DNA from: Hydrogenophaga sp. 2FB
GTDB lineage: Bacteria; Pseudomonadota; Gammaproteobacteria; Burkholderiales; Burkholderiaceae_C
DNA: 64,000 bases
Direction of reading: 5' to 3'
Assembly: GCF_005503365.1 (NCBI RefSeq)
Contig: NZ_SCML01000001.1
Location: forward strand, 1-64,000
Position 1 is the stretch's first letter, and every line of letters begins with the position of its first letter. Positions 14,828 through 24,414 of the stretch are shown here, one piece after another. A program made the position numbers and the translations under genes. Below the pieces are notes generated by a model. It was not told the DNA's origin. It saw nothing but the letters and a program-made list of their open reading frames with translations, and did not search any database.

Positions 14828-16258
14828 TCAGCGTGGCACGAGGAACACGGCCTTTTCCGAGACGTGGATGGTCTCGTCGCCGGTGGCGCGGATATCGAAC
14901 CGGATCGGGTGCGAGCCGCTGCTGGCAGCATCGGGCGGAATCTGCACGCGCACCGCGACGGCGCGCACCTCGGTCGACAGCACCTCGACCTCGGCAGGCG
15001 TGTCCAGCGCGATGCCGGGCAAGCCCGACACGCTGATCGCATAGCGCTGCGGCGCTTCGGTGGCGTTCATGATCTGCAGCCGGAACACGTTTTCGATGCG
15101 GCCCTGCTCCACCATGCGCGCGAGTGCGCCACGGTCGCGGATCACGTCGACCTTGAGGGGCGTGCGCAGGAACAGGCTCAAACCGACGGCCAGCGTGATC
15201 GCGCCCAAGATCGCGGCATACACCAGCACCCGCGGGCGCAGCGCGCGCCGCAGCATCTGCCGCGTGCCCCAGCCCTGATCCATGCCGTTCTGCGTGGAGA
15301 AGCGGATCAGGCCGCGTGGGTAGCCCACCTTGTCCATCACGTCGTCGCACACGTCGATGCACGCGGCGCAACCGATGCATTCGTACTGCAGACCCTGGCG
15401 GATGTCGATGCCGGTCGGGCAGACCTGCACGCACAGAGTGCAGTCCACGCACGAGCCCAGGCCCAAGGCCTTCGCATCGGCCTTCTTCGAGCGTGCGCCG
15501 CGCGGTTCGCCACGTGATTCGTCGTAGGTGACGATCATGGTGTCCCGGTCGAACATCGCGCTCTGGAAGCGTGCGTAGGGGCACATGTACTTGCAGACCT
15601 GCTCGCGCAGGAAGCCCGCGTTGCCGTACGTGGCCAGGCCGTAGAAGAAGATCCAGAACAGTTGCCAGGGGCCGAGCGCGGCGGCCATCGACAGCGCGCC
15701 GAGTTCGCGGATGGGCGTGAAGTAGCCGACGAAGGTGAAGCCGGTCCACAACGAGAAGGCCAGCCACAACGCGTGTTTGAGCGAGCGCTTGCCGATCTTT
15801 TCAACGGACAGGGCCGAACCGTCCAGCCGCAGCCGCGCGCTGCGGTCGCCTTCCACCCGCTTCTCGATCCACAGAAAGATTTCGGTGTAGACCGTCTGTG
15901 GGCAGGCAAAGCCGCACCACAGGCGCCCGGCCACGGCCGTGAACAGGAACAGCGCCAGTGCCGAGATGACGAGCAGCCCGGTGAGGTAGATGAAATCCTG
16001 CGGGTACAGCACCAGGTTGAAGATGTAGAAGCGCCGCGCTTCCAGATCGAACAACACCGCCTGCCGTGCGTGCCACTGCAGCCATGGCAAGCCGTAGAAC
16101 ACGATCTGCGTAAGCCAGACCATGGTCCAGCGCCAGCGCGAAAACACCCCCGAGACGGAGCGCGGCTGGATCTTCTCGCGCGCCGCGTACAGCGACACCA
16201 TCACCTCGTCGTCCGCCGCGGCGGGAACGATGGGAATGACGGTCCTGGATTTGCTCAT
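14828..16258 (-). CDS. ccoG: Cytochrome c oxidase accessory protein CcoG (FixG), 4Fe-4S membrane protein
   Basis: A 476-aa inner-membrane protein needed for copper handling in cbb3 oxidase assembly. The N-terminal half has five helices with the GRLWCGFACPQTVYTE motif. The ferredoxin-like region at about 255-300 has CVDCTLCVQVCPTGID and CIGCAACIDVCD, two cluster-binding sets. A C-terminal helix is followed by a periplasmic Ig-like FixG_C domain (about 360-476). The start lies 22 bases after the ccoP stop, so it is probably part of the ccoNOQP transcript. Confidence 0.96.
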   Translation of the reverse strand: MSKSRTVIPIVPAAADDEVMVSLYAAREKIQPRSVSGVFSRWRWTMVWLTQIVFYGLPWLQWHARQAVLFDLEARRFYIFNLVLYPQDFIYLTGLLVISALALFLFTAVAGRLWCGFACPQTVYTEIFLWIEKRVEGDRSARLRLDGSALSVEKIGKRSLKHALWLAFSLWTGFTFVGYFTPIRELGALSMAAALGPWQLFWIFFYGLATYGNAGFLREQVCKYMCPYARFQSAMFDRDTMIVTYDESRGEPRGARSKKADAKALGLGSCVDCTLCVQVCPTGIDIRQGLQYECIGCAACIDVCDDVMDKVGYPRGLIRFSTQNGMDQGWGTRQMLRRALRPRVLVYAAILGAITLAVGLSLFLRTPLKVDVIRDRGALARMVEQGRIENVFRLQIMNATEAPQRYAISVSGLPGIALDTPAEVEVLSTEVRAVAVRVQIPPDAASSGSHPIRFDIRATGDETIHVSEKAVFLVPR

Positions 16259-16280
16259 GACAACCGCTCGCCGAAACGCT

Positions 16281-17198
16281 TCAGTTGCTCGCGGTGACGG
16301 CCTTGTTCGACAGGCCCCACACGTACGCGCTCAGCACATGGATCTGGTCGGCGTTGAGCTTGTCGGTCTGCGCGGGCATCTGGTTGTTGAAGCCTTTGGT
16401 GATCGCGCGCACCACGGCCTCTTCGCCCCAGCCGTGCAACCAGGTGTTGTCGCTCAGGTTGGGCGCGCCCATGGCGGTGTTGCCCTTGCCGTCGGCGCCA
16501 TGGCAGGCCGCGCAGGCGCCAAAGCTGGCCCGGCCCAAGGTGGCGCGCAGGCCATCGTGCGGGCTGCCGGAGAGGCTGAGCACGTAGTGGGCGACGTTGC
16601 GCACGTCGTCCGGCGTGCCCACGGCCGCGGCCATGGGCGGCATGACGCCAGTGCGGCCCGAGGTGATCGTGGCCTTGATCGCGGCCGGGTCGCCGCCCCA
16701 GAGCCAGTCGCGGTCGCTCAGGTTGGGAAAGCCGCGCGCGCCGCGCGCGTCCGAACCGTGGCAAGTGGCGCAGTTGTTCATGAACAGGCGCTCGCCGATC
16801 GCCATGGCCTTGGCATCGCCCGCGAGTTGCGGCGCGTCCATGCCGTTGAACTGCGCATACAGCGGCGCAATCTCCTCGGCCATCCGGGCCACCTCGGCTT
16901 TGTAGCGGCCATCGGACGTCCAGTTCAACACGCCTTCGTACTTGCCGTACATGGGGTACAGCACACCGTAGATCAACGAGAACACGACGGTGATGATGAA
17001 CAGGTAGACCCACCAGCGCGGCAACGGGTTGTTCATCTCGCGCAGGTCTTCGTCCCACACGTGGCCGGTGGTGTTGTCCGCCGTGGCCTTGACCTTGGTG
17101 GTGCCGCTGATCCACAACAGCACCAGGCAGGCCAGGATGCTGACCAGCGTCAGCCCGGCCACGTACCAGGACCAGAAATCGCTCGTGAAGTCGCTCAT
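16281..17198 (-). CDS. ccoP: cbb3-type cytochrome c oxidase subunit III (dihaem)
   Basis: A 305-aa membrane-anchored dihaem cytochrome c that feeds electrons to CcoN. It has an N-terminal helix, a second helix near 65-85 (WWVYLFIITVVFSLIYGVLYP), then two cytochrome c domains with CATCH (about 143-147) and CAACH (about 230-234) haem-binding motifs and downstream Met ligands. The start overlaps the ccoQ stop by 4 bp (ATGA). Length and order are standard. Confidence 0.97.
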   Translation of the reverse strand: MSDFTSDFWSWYVAGLTLVSILACLVLLWISGTTKVKATADNTTGHVWDEDLREMNNPLPRWWVYLFIITVVFSLIYGVLYPMYGKYEGVLNWTSDGRYKAEVARMAEEIAPLYAQFNGMDAPQLAGDAKAMAIGERLFMNNCATCHGSDARGARGFPNLSDRDWLWGGDPAAIKATITSGRTGVMPPMAAAVGTPDDVRNVAHYVLSLSGSPHDGLRATLGRASFGACAACHGADGKGNTAMGAPNLSDNTWLHGWGEEAVVRAITKGFNNQMPAQTDKLNADQIHVLSAYVWGLSNKAVTASN

Positions 17199-17362
17199 GA
17201 AGGTTCTCTCGTGCTGTCTTGCGCGGCTTCGTCGCGAAACGGCAGCATCGCCGCGTCGTCGAAGCGCGACTGGTTGCGCCGCGACCAGGCCCAGGCCACG
17301 ATGCCCAGGAAGGTCAACAGGCTGATCACGGTCACGGTGCTGCGCAGGTCGTTGATGTCCAT
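17195..17362 (-). CDS. ccoQ: cbb3-type oxidase subunit CcoQ (FixQ)
   Basis: A 55-aa single-helix protein, MDINDLRSTVTVISLLTFLG with helix about 8-27, then a charged cytoplasmic tail. GGAGAA precedes ATG 17362. It overlaps ccoP by 4 bp and lies 20 bases after ccoO. CcoQ stabilises the complex and is not catalytic. Confidence 0.93.
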   Translation of the reverse strand: MDINDLRSTVTVISLLTFLGIVAWAWSRRNQSRFDDAAMLPFRDEAAQDSTREPS

Positions 17363-17382
17363 GGTGTTCTCCTGGCTGGTGC

Positions 17383-18012
17383 TTACTTGATGGCGGTGCC
17401 CAGCACCTGCAGGTAGGCGATGAGCGCGTCCATGTCGGTCTTGCCTTTCACGTCCTGCGTGGACGCGGCGATCTCTTCGTCGGTGTACGGCGCGCCCAGC
17501 GTGCGCAGCACTTCCATGCGCCTGGGCAGGCCTGCCGCGTCCACGGTTCGTTTCTCCAGCCACGGGTAGGTCGGCATGTTGGACTCGGGCACCAGGTCGC
17601 GCGGGTTGATCAGGTGGATGCGGTGCCACTCGTCGTTGTAGCGGCCGCCCACACGGGCCAGGTCGGGGCCGGTGCGCTTGCTGCCCCACTGGAACGGGCG
17701 GTCGTAGACGAACTCACCGGCCATCGAATAGTGGCCGTAGCGCAGCGTCTCGGCCTGGAAGGGGCGGATCATTTGCGAGTGGCAGTTGTAGCAACCCTCG
17801 CGCACGTACACGTCGCGTCCGGCGATCTGCAGCGCGCTGTAGGGCTTGAGACCGGGCACCGGTTGCGTGGTGGACTTCTGGAAGAACAGCGGAACAATCT
17901 CCACCAGGCCGCCGATCGCGATCACCAGCACGATGAGCACGACCATGAGGAAGTTGTTGGTTTCGATCCGCTCATGGGTGAAACCCCGGGGCTTGTCGTT
18001 GTGGTGGCTCAT
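17383..18012 (-). CDS. ccoO: cbb3-type cytochrome c oxidase subunit II (monohaem)
   Basis: A 209-aa protein with one N-terminal helix (about 22-45) anchoring a periplasmic cytochrome c domain. The haem site is CYNCH near residue 74, in the family context [17 protein letters not shown], and a distal Met lies in [10 protein letters not shown]. It passes electrons from CcoP to the catalytic subunit. It lies ten bases after ccoN. Confidence 0.97.
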   Translation of the reverse strand: MSHHNDKPRGFTHERIETNNFLMVVLIVLVIAIGGLVEIVPLFFQKSTTQPVPGLKPYSALQIAGRDVYVREGCYNCHSQMIRPFQAETLRYGHYSMAGEFVYDRPFQWGSKRTGPDLARVGGRYNDEWHRIHLINPRDLVPESNMPTYPWLEKRTVDAAGLPRRMEVLRTLGAPYTDEEIAASTQDVKGKTDMDALIAYLQVLGTAIK

Positions 18013-18022
18013 GGTGCGGTCC

Positions 18023-19474
18023 TCAGGCGTGAGCGGGGTTGAGGGCGGCGGGGATGCGGGCGTCCTCGGCCTTGCCGTTGCGCGCGGTCATCACCGTGTT
18101 CCACAGCATCACCAACATGCCGGCGAGGTAGAGCACGCCACCGAACAGACGGATGAGGTAGAACGGGAACGTGGCTTTCACCGACTCCACGAAGGTGTAG
18201 GTCAGGCTGCCGTCGGGGTTGACGGCGCGCCACATCAGACCTTGCATCACACCGGCGATCCACATCGCGGCGATGTAGAGCACGATGCCGATGGTCGAGA
18301 TCCAGAAGTGCAGTTCGATCGCGGGCACCGAGTGCATCTTCTTCTGACCGTACAGGCGCGGAATCAGGTAGTACATCGAACCCATGGTGATCAGGCCCAC
18401 CCAACCCAGCGCGCCGGCGTGCACGTGGCCCACCGTCCAGTCGGTGTAGTGCGAGAGCGCGTTCACGGTCTTGATCGACATCAGCGGGCCCTCGAAGGTG
18501 GCCATGCCGTAGAACGACAGCGAGACGATCAGGAAGCGCAGGATCGGGTCGTCGCGCAGCTTGTGCCAGGCACCCGAGAGGGTCATGATCCCGTTGATCA
18601 TGCCGCCCCAGCTCGGCGCGAGCAGGATGAGCGAGAACACCATGCCGACCGATTGCGTCCAGTCCGGCAGCGCGGTGTAGTGCAGGTGGTGCGGCCCCGC
18701 CCACATGTAGGTGAAGATCAGCGCCCAGAAGTGCACGATGGACAGGCGGTAGCTGTACACCGGGCGCTCGGCCTGCTTGGGGATGAAGTAATACACCATG
18801 CCCAGAAAGCCCGCGGTGAGGAAGAAGCCCACCGCGTTGTGGCCGTACCACCACTGCACCATCGCGTCCTGCACGCCGGCGTAGGCCGAGTAGCTCTTGA
18901 AGAGATCCACTGGCACGGCCGCGCTGTTGACGATGTGCAGCACCGCGATGGCCAGGATGAACGCGCCGAAGAACCAGTTGGCCACGTAGATGTGGCGCAC
19001 CTTGCGCAGGCCGATGGTGCCGAAGAACACGATGGCGTAGGCGACCCACACGAAGGTGATCAGCACGTCGATCGGCCACTCCAGCTCGGCGTATTCCTTG
19101 CCCGAGGTGTAGCCCAGCGGCAGCGAGATGGCCGCCAGCACGATCACGGCTTGCCAACCCCAGAAGCTGAAGGCCGCGAGCTTGTCGGAGATGAGCCGGA
19201 CCTGGCAGGTGCGCTGCACCACGTAGTAGCTCGCCGCCATCAGGCCGCAGCCGCCGAAGGCGAAGATCACCGCGTTGGTGTGCAGCGGGCGCAGGCGGCC
19301 GTACGACAGCCATTCAATGCCCATGTTGAGCGCGGGCCAGGTGAGCTGCGCGGCGATGATCACGCCCACCAGCATGCCCACCACGCCCCACACCACCGTC
19401 ATGATGGCGAACTGCCGAACGACTTTGTCGTTGTAGACCGCCGCCGATGGGCGGGTCCCGCTGGTCACTGACAT
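18023..19474 (-). CDS. ccoN: cbb3-type cytochrome c oxidase catalytic subunit I
   Basis: A 483-aa haem-copper oxidase with 12 predicted helices that reduces oxygen to water at high affinity. His ligands are visible, including HTNAV (first low-spin haem ligand), [12 protein letters not shown] (Cu/B region, with the Y of the CcoN subgroup elsewhere), and [21 protein letters not shown], which carries paired His. ATG 19474 is chosen over the TTG two codons earlier because GAGGAG is spaced six bases from it. An FNR box lies about 64 bp upstream. It is first gene of ccoNOQP-ccoGH. Confidence 0.97.
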   Translation of the reverse strand: MSVTSGTRPSAAVYNDKVVRQFAIMTVVWGVVGMLVGVIIAAQLTWPALNMGIEWLSYGRLRPLHTNAVIFAFGGCGLMAASYYVVQRTCQVRLISDKLAAFSFWGWQAVIVLAAISLPLGYTSGKEYAELEWPIDVLITFVWVAYAIVFFGTIGLRKVRHIYVANWFFGAFILAIAVLHIVNSAAVPVDLFKSYSAYAGVQDAMVQWWYGHNAVGFFLTAGFLGMVYYFIPKQAERPVYSYRLSIVHFWALIFTYMWAGPHHLHYTALPDWTQSVGMVFSLILLAPSWGGMINGIMTLSGAWHKLRDDPILRFLIVSLSFYGMATFEGPLMSIKTVNALSHYTDWTVGHVHAGALGWVGLITMGSMYYLIPRLYGQKKMHSVPAIELHFWISTIGIVLYIAAMWIAGVMQGLMWRAVNPDGSLTYTFVESVKATFPFYLIRLFGGVLYLAGMLVMLWNTVMTARNGKAEDARIPAALNPAHA

Positions 19475-19531
19475 ACACAACTCCTCGCAAGTGTCATGCA
19501 GCCAGTGTCGGCAAGGCGGGCGGTTCGCGCC

Positions 19532-19545
19532 TTGACCTACATCAA
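19532..19545. promoter_or_regulatory. FNR box upstream of ccoN
   Basis: Read leftward, TTGATgtagGTCAA matches the FNR consensus with one change. The centre is about 64 bp before the ccoN start. It overlaps the last codons of ccoS. Confidence 0.85.
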
Positions 19546-19679
19546 TCGTTCTTGAGAATGCGCTCGCCTTCGCGCTCGATGTTGTCGAACTGGCCGCCTT
19601 GCAGCGCCCACCAGAACACGCCGATGATGCCGAACACCAGCAGCACGGACAGTGGAATCAGGAGGTAGAGGATGTCCAC
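19542..19679 (-). CDS. ccoS: cbb3 oxidase maturation protein CcoS
   Basis: A 45-aa one-helix protein too short for many gene callers: [19 protein letters not shown], then [12 protein letters not shown] and a charged tail ending ILKND. The FWWAxxxGQFDD-like segment is the CcoS signature. The start is GTG 19679, ten bases after the ccoI stop, with GAGG upstream. CcoS is needed to load haem and copper into the oxidase. Confidence 0.93.
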   Translation of the reverse strand: MDILYLLIPLSVLLVFGIIGVFWWALQGGQFDNIEREGERILKND

Positions 19680-19688
19680 GGTGAAGCC

Positions 19689-21995
19689 TCAGCGGCGCGC
19701 CAGCCGCAGCGCATTGCCGATCACCAGCAGCGAACTGGCCGCCATGCCCAGGCCGGCGAGCCACGGCGGCATGAAGCCGGCCAAGGCCAGCGGCACGCAC
19801 ACCACGTTGTAGACCGCCGCCCAGGCCAGGTTCTGTCGCACCGTGCGCAGCGTGGCGCGGGCCTGCACGAGCGTGCGCACCACGTCCATCACCTCGCCGC
19901 TCTGCACGATGAAGTCCGACCGCGCTTGCGCCAATGGCGCGGCGTGGCCGAGCGCGAACGAGGTGTTGGCGCGCGCGAGCACCGGCCCGTCATTGAGGCC
20001 GTCGCCCACCATCGCGACCCGCATGCCGCGCGCCTGCAGCGCGGTGATCTCGGCCAGTTTTTGTTCTGGCGAGGCGCCGGCGATCACCTGGTCCACGCCC
20101 ACGGCGTCGGCCACTTGCCGGGCTGCGGACTCGCGGTCGCCCGAGAGCAGCCAGGTGCGAAGGCCCATCTCGCGCAGCACCGCCACCGCTTGCGCGGCAT
20201 CGGCGCGCAAGCCTTCCTGAAGACGGAAGCTGGCGAGCCAGCCGCTGGCGTCGGCCAGGTGCACGGCGGGTGCGTCGTGGTGGATCTCCCACGAAGGGCC
20301 ACCACAGAACGCCGCGGAACCCAGGCGCACCCAGGTGCCATCGGGCCGCAGGGCCTGCATGCCCTGCCCTGCCTGCTCGCGGTGGCCGGCCAAGGGCGCG
20401 AGCGCCACGTGCTCGGCCGCTGCAACGCCGGCAATGGCGCGCGATGCCGGGTGCAGCGAACCCTCGGCCAGCGCGCCGGCGAGCGACAGTGCCTGTTCGC
20501 GGCTCAGGCCGTCGCGCGTGCGAATCTCGGTCAACTCAAGCCGGTCGTGCGTGAGCGTGCCGGTCTTGTCGAACACCACCGCGTCGATGTGTGCCAAAGC
20601 CTCGAACGCTTGCAGCCGGCGCACCAGCACACCGCGCCGCGCCAGCGCACCGGCGGAGGTCAGCATGGCCGCGGGCGTGGCGAGCGAGAGCGCACAAGGA
20701 CAGGTGACGATGAGCACGGCCACCGCCACCGCCAAAGCCTGCGTGTGGTCGACCTGCCACCAATAGAAGCCGGCGAGCGCGGCGGCCAACAGCACCAGCA
20801 AGAGGAACGGCGCGGCCACGCGGTCGGCCAGCACCGCCAGGCGCGGCTTCTCGGTGGAGGCGCGCTCCATCAGTTGCACGATCTGCGCGAAGCGCGTGTC
20901 CTGCCCGATGCGCGCCACGCGCAAGTGCACCGGGCCGCCCAGGTTGAAGCTGCCCGCCACCAGGGCCTGCCCCTGTTGCCGCGCGACGGGATGCGATTCG
21001 CCGGTGAGCAGCGCCTCGTCGACGAGCGCATTCGCATCGAGCAATTCGCCATCGGCCGGAAAGGCCTGCGCGGCGCGCACACGCACCACGTCGCCCACCC
21101 GCAGCCGGCGCAGCGAGACCGGTTCGTAGCCGCCATCGGCTTTCTGCCGGTCGCACACCGGCGGCAGGCGGTTCATGAGGCTGTCGAGCGCGCCGGCCGT
21201 GCGGTCGCGCGCCTTGTGCTCCAGGTAGCGGCCGCCGAGCAGGAAGAACACGAACATCGTGAGCGAGTCGAACCACACCTCGGCACCCCAGGGGCCGGTC
21301 GGATCGAAGGTGGCGGCCGAGCTGGCGAGGAAGGTGACGAGGATGCCGATCGACACTGGCGTGTCCATGCCCACGCGGCCGTGCTTCAGGTCGCGCCAGG
21401 CGCTGGCAAAGAACGGGCCGCTGGCGAAGAACACCACCGGCAGGCTGACCACCCAGCTGGCCCAGCGCAGGAGTTGATCGATGTCGGGCGGCATCTCGCC
21501 CGGCGCGGCCACGTACGCGGGCCAGGCGAACATCATCACCTGCATCATGCAAAAGCCCGCGACGAACAGGCGCCAGAGCGCCTGCCGGGTCTGGCGCAGG
21601 CGCTCGCTGACGGACGCAGCCTGCTGCAGCGGCAACAGGCGGTAGCCGCGTTGGCCGAGCGCGCGCGCCAGCCCGGACAGGCGCGTGAGCGCCGGGTCCC
21701 ATTGCAGCGTGAGGCGCCGGGTGGCCGCGTGCACCTGCGCCCCCTGCACGCCGGGCAGGCCTTGCAGCGCGGACTCCACCGCGTCGGCGCAGGCCGCGCA
21801 GTACATGCCCTGCACCACCAGCACCGATTCGGCGGCACCGTGCTCCAGGCGGCGCGTGAAGATCTCCTGCTCCTGCGCATCGTCCAGCACGCTGAAATCG
21901 TCGCTCACCGTCAACGATCCGCGGTGCTCGCCGAGCCAGGCAATGGCAGGCGCGGGCACGCCGCTTGCCGGGAACGGTGGGGAGGCCGGGTTCAT
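19689..21995 (-). CDS. ccoI: Copper-exporting P1B-type ATPase CcoI (FixI)
   Basis: A 768-aa metal ATPase that supplies copper for cbb3 oxidase assembly. Visible features: an N-terminal metal-binding GMYCAACAD motif near 62-70, eight helices, the CPC transport motif in VTCPCALSLATP, phosphorylation DKTGT, and hinge GDGLNDGP. An actuator TGES motif (LLTGESHPV) is also present. ATG 21995 is chosen; a 14-codon longer frame would begin inside the FNR box at 22031-22044. CcoS follows directly. Confidence 0.96.
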   Translation of the reverse strand: MNPASPPFPASGVPAPAIAWLGEHRGSLTVSDDFSVLDDAQEQEIFTRRLEHGAAESVLVVQGMYCAACADAVESALQGLPGVQGAQVHAATRRLTLQWDPALTRLSGLARALGQRGYRLLPLQQAASVSERLRQTRQALWRLFVAGFCMMQVMMFAWPAYVAAPGEMPPDIDQLLRWASWVVSLPVVFFASGPFFASAWRDLKHGRVGMDTPVSIGILVTFLASSAATFDPTGPWGAEVWFDSLTMFVFFLLGGRYLEHKARDRTAGALDSLMNRLPPVCDRQKADGGYEPVSLRRLRVGDVVRVRAAQAFPADGELLDANALVDEALLTGESHPVARQQGQALVAGSFNLGGPVHLRVARIGQDTRFAQIVQLMERASTEKPRLAVLADRVAAPFLLLVLLAAALAGFYWWQVDHTQALAVAVAVLIVTCPCALSLATPAAMLTSAGALARRGVLVRRLQAFEALAHIDAVVFDKTGTLTHDRLELTEIRTRDGLSREQALSLAGALAEGSLHPASRAIAGVAAAEHVALAPLAGHREQAGQGMQALRPDGTWVRLGSAAFCGGPSWEIHHDAPAVHLADASGWLASFRLQEGLRADAAQAVAVLREMGLRTWLLSGDRESAARQVADAVGVDQVIAGASPEQKLAEITALQARGMRVAMVGDGLNDGPVLARANTSFALGHAAPLAQARSDFIVQSGEVMDVVRTLVQARATLRTVRQNLAWAAVYNVVCVPLALAGFMPPWLAGLGMAASSLLVIGNALRLARR

Positions 21996-22030
21996 GCCCA
22001 AGAGCGTAGTCCACGTCCTGAGACGCGCCA

Positions 22031-22044
22031 TTGACATAGGTCAA
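22031..22044. promoter_or_regulatory. FNR box between ccoI and the UspA gene
   Basis: TTGACatagGTCAA is a perfect palindrome matching the FNR/Anr site. A -10-like TGATAC lies at 22063-22068, placing the box centre near -40 of a rightward start, as in class II FNR promoters. It could also control ccoI leftward. Confidence 0.85.
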
Positions 22045-22107
22045 GCACAAACGCCGAGGCTTTGATACCCTGAGGTTCCCGAGGTCAACCACAGAAGGAG
22101 AATGAAC

Positions 22108-22551
22108 ATGTACAAACGAATTCTGATCGCCACCGACGGGTCCAAGCTGTCTGAACAGGCCGTGGAGCACGGCATCAACCTGGCCGACCTGACCGGCGCG
22201 GAAGTGGTGGCACTCAAGGTCATTCCGCGCTATCCGCAGTCCTACTTCGAGGGCGGCGTGGCCCTGGCCGCGGCCGAGGTCGCCCGCATCGAGAAGCAGT
22301 GGCAGGAAGAGGCCCTGGTCTCGGTGAACGCCGTGAAGTCCGCGGGGCAGGCGCGCGAGGTGAAGGTCAAGCCGGTGACGGTGAAGTCCGATCTGATCTC
22401 GGAGGCCATCATCGCCACGGCCAAGCGCAACAAGTGCGACCTGATCGTGATGGCCTCACACGGTCGCCGCGGCATCAAGCGCCTGCTGCTGGGCAGCGAG
22501 ACGCAGCAGGTGCTGACGCACTCGCACATTCCGGTGCTGGTGTTGCGGTAG
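22108..22551 (+). CDS. Universal stress protein (UspA family)
   Basis: A 147-aa cytosolic nucleotide-binding protein. It opens MYKRILIATDGSKLSEQAV and contains the ATP-type motif ASHGRRGIKRLLLGSETQQVL, i.e. G-2x-G-9x-G-S/T. ATG 22108 is chosen because AAGGAG lies six bases upstream; the ATG at 22102 abuts the ribosome site. The FNR box at 22031 predicts induction at low oxygen, as for several Usp genes near cbb3 loci. Confidence 0.92.
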   Translation: MYKRILIATDGSKLSEQAVEHGINLADLTGAEVVALKVIPRYPQSYFEGGVALAAAEVARIEKQWQEEALVSVNAVKSAGQAREVKVKPVTVKSDLISEAIIATAKRNKCDLIVMASHGRRGIKRLLLGSETQQVLTHSHIPVLVLR

Positions 22552-22590
22552 GTTCCGACGCGGGCTTGTCAGGGCGGCGCGCGGTTCGGC

Positions 22591-23010
22591 TCACGCACGG
22601 CGCGCGCCCGTGTCGACGACGCGTTCACCGTCCTCCTTGGTAAACGGCGGCAGCGGACCGACCGGTAGCAGCGTCAGCACCGACTCCGATGGCCGACACA
22701 AGCCGGTACCGAGCGGTGTTTCCACGATGGGGCGGTTCAGCAGAATCGGATGCTGCGCGACGAAGTCCAGCAATTGGTCGTCAGACCAGTGCGGGTCGCC
22801 CAGACCCAGCTCTGCATAGGGCGTGCCCTTTTCGCGCAACAGCGCCCGAACGGGGCTGCCGATGGCGGCGACCAGTTGCTGGAGCCGCTCCCTGGACGGC
22901 GGCGTCTTCAGGTACTCGACAATCACCGGTTCGATGCCGGCATGCCGAATCAGGGCGAGGACATTGCGCGACGTTCCGCAGTCGGGGTTGTGAAAGATCG
23001 TGACGGTCAT
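22591..23010 (-). CDS. arsC: Arsenate reductase, glutaredoxin-dependent (ArsC family)
   Basis: A 139-aa enzyme reducing arsenate to arsenite in the cytosol. The catalytic Cys is at 11 in NPDCGTSRN, and the arsenate-binding Arg residues appear in the family positions, including LNRPIVETPLG. It starts within the acr3 stop (ATGA overlap at 23007-23010), so it is the last gene of arsR-acr3-arsC. Confidence 0.95.
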   Translation of the reverse strand: MTVTIFHNPDCGTSRNVLALIRHAGIEPVIVEYLKTPPSRERLQQLVAAIGSPVRALLREKGTPYAELGLGDPHWSDDQLLDFVAQHPILLNRPIVETPLGTGLCRPSESVLTLLPVGPLPPFTKEDGERVVDTGARRA

Positions 23011-24044
23011 GGGGTTCCCGGAAGCATGTTGCGCTCGTACCAGTGCTGCGAGCGGTTGACGACGGACACCACCACCAGCATCAACGGGACCTCGATGAGG
23101 ACGCCCACGACGGTGGTGAGCGCAGCGCCCGACTGGAAGCCGAACAAGGCGATGGCGGTCGCCACGGCCAGTTCAAAGAAATTGCTGGCACCGATCAGGG
23201 CCGACGGCCCGGCGACGCAGTGCTGCACGCCCAACTGGCGGTTCAGCACATAGGCCAGACCGGCGTTGAACACCACCTGGATCAGGATCGGCACGGCCAG
23301 CATGGCGATGACCAGCGGCTGCTGGAGGATGGCCTCGCCCTGGAAAGCGAACAGCAGCACCAGCGTCAGGAGCAACGCCACGATCGACAACGGCCCCAGC
23401 TTCCCGGCCACGGCCTGGAAGTGCGCAATGCCACCGCGCAACAGCGAGCGCCGCCAGCACTGTGCGATCACCACGGGCACCACGATGTAGAGACCTACCG
23501 AGGTCAGCAGCGTGTCCCAAGGCACGGTGATGGACGACAGCCCCAACAACAAGGCCACGATCGGCGCGAACGCGACCACCATGATGGCGTCGTTCAACGC
23601 CACCTGGGAGAGCGTGAACAGCGGGTCGCCTTTGCAGAGCTGGGACCAGACGAACACCATCGCCGTGCAAGGCGCCGCGGCCAGCAGGATGAGACCCGCG
23701 ATATAGCTGTCGAGCTGATCCACGGGAAGCCATGGCGCGAAGACCTGGCGGACGAAGATCCAGCCCAACAGCGCCATGGAGAAAGGCTTGACCGCCCAGT
23801 TGATGAACAAGGTGACGCCGATGCCCTTTGCATGGGACTTCATCTGGCCCAGAGCGCCGAAGTCCACCTTCAGGAGCATCGGGATGATCATCACCCAGAT
23901 GAGGATACCCACCGGGATGTTGACCTGCGCCACCTCCAGCGCGGCCACCGCGTGGAAGAACTGCGGTAGCAGTTGACCGAGCGCGATGCCGGCAACGATG
24001 CAGAGCGCGACCCAGAGGGTCAGATAGCGTTCAAAGAAACCCAT
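23007..24044 (-). CDS. acr3: Arsenite efflux transporter Acr3
   Basis: A 345-aa inner-membrane protein with ten predicted helices of the bile-acid:sodium symporter-like ACR3 family, exporting arsenite. The functional Cys lies in LAAAPCTAMVFVWS (about 112), and the family motifs GILIWVMIIPMLLKVDF and LGASNFFELAVA-type helices are present. ATG 24044 is chosen by homology of the MGFFERY opening; upstream in-frame GTG codons cannot be excluded. It overlaps arsC by 4 bp. Confidence 0.95.
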   Translation of the reverse strand: MGFFERYLTLWVALCIVAGIALGQLLPQFFHAVAALEVAQVNIPVGILIWVMIIPMLLKVDFGALGQMKSHAKGIGVTLFINWAVKPFSMALLGWIFVRQVFAPWLPVDQLDSYIAGLILLAAAPCTAMVFVWSQLCKGDPLFTLSQVALNDAIMVVAFAPIVALLLGLSSITVPWDTLLTSVGLYIVVPVVIAQCWRRSLLRGGIAHFQAVAGKLGPLSIVALLLTLVLLFAFQGEAILQQPLVIAMLAVPILIQVVFNAGLAYVLNRQLGVQHCVAGPSALIGASNFFELAVATAIALFGFQSGAALTTVVGVLIEVPLMLVVVSVVNRSQHWYERNMLPGTP

Positions 24045-24072
24045 GGCGGCGGCTGTCGGTTGCACGCGGGGA

Positions 24073-24399
24073 TCAGCCACCACAGACGGCCGAGTTCGGC
24101 TCGATGGCACACGCGGCGCCCGCACAGCAGTTCTCCGTGAGGTAGCCGAGCAGCCCGTTCATCTGGTCGTAAGCGGCCCGGTAGATCAGGTTCTTGCTGG
24201 CGCGCTCGACCGTGACCAGACCGGCGGTGGCCAATTCCTTCAAATGAAACGACAGGGTGGTGGCGGGAATCCCCAAACCTTCGTGCATGACGCCGGGCGT
24301 CATGCCGGCCGGACCGGACACCACCAGCGCCCTGAACACCTGGAGTCGGATGGGGTGGGCCAGCGCAGCCAGTGCGCGAATCACGTGTTCTTCGTTCAT
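24073..24399 (-). CDS. arsR: ArsR-family metalloid-responsive repressor
   Basis: A 108-aa winged-helix repressor. The HTH lies at about 15-75 (LAHPIRLQVFRALV, then IPATTLSFHLKELATAGLV). The sensing cysteines are not in the alpha-3 helix but at the C-terminus in ENCCAGAAC plus a late Cys, the type II arrangement known for environmental ArsR proteins. ATG 24399 is chosen over an upstream frame that would cover the operator. Arsenite release would induce arsR-acr3-arsC. Confidence 0.92.
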   Translation of the reverse strand: MNEEHVIRALAALAHPIRLQVFRALVVSGPAGMTPGVMHEGLGIPATTLSFHLKELATAGLVTVERASKNLIYRAAYDQMNGLLGYLTENCCAGAACAIEPNSAVCGG

Positions 24400-24414
24400 G
24401 GCACAACAATACCA

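Noticed and set aside
19599-22034. Open frame of about 810 codons on the plus strand opposite ccoI
   Set aside because: It is the antisense of a well-conserved gene. Its product is rich in Arg, His, Gly and Gln with no domain, as expected of G+C-rich shadow frames.
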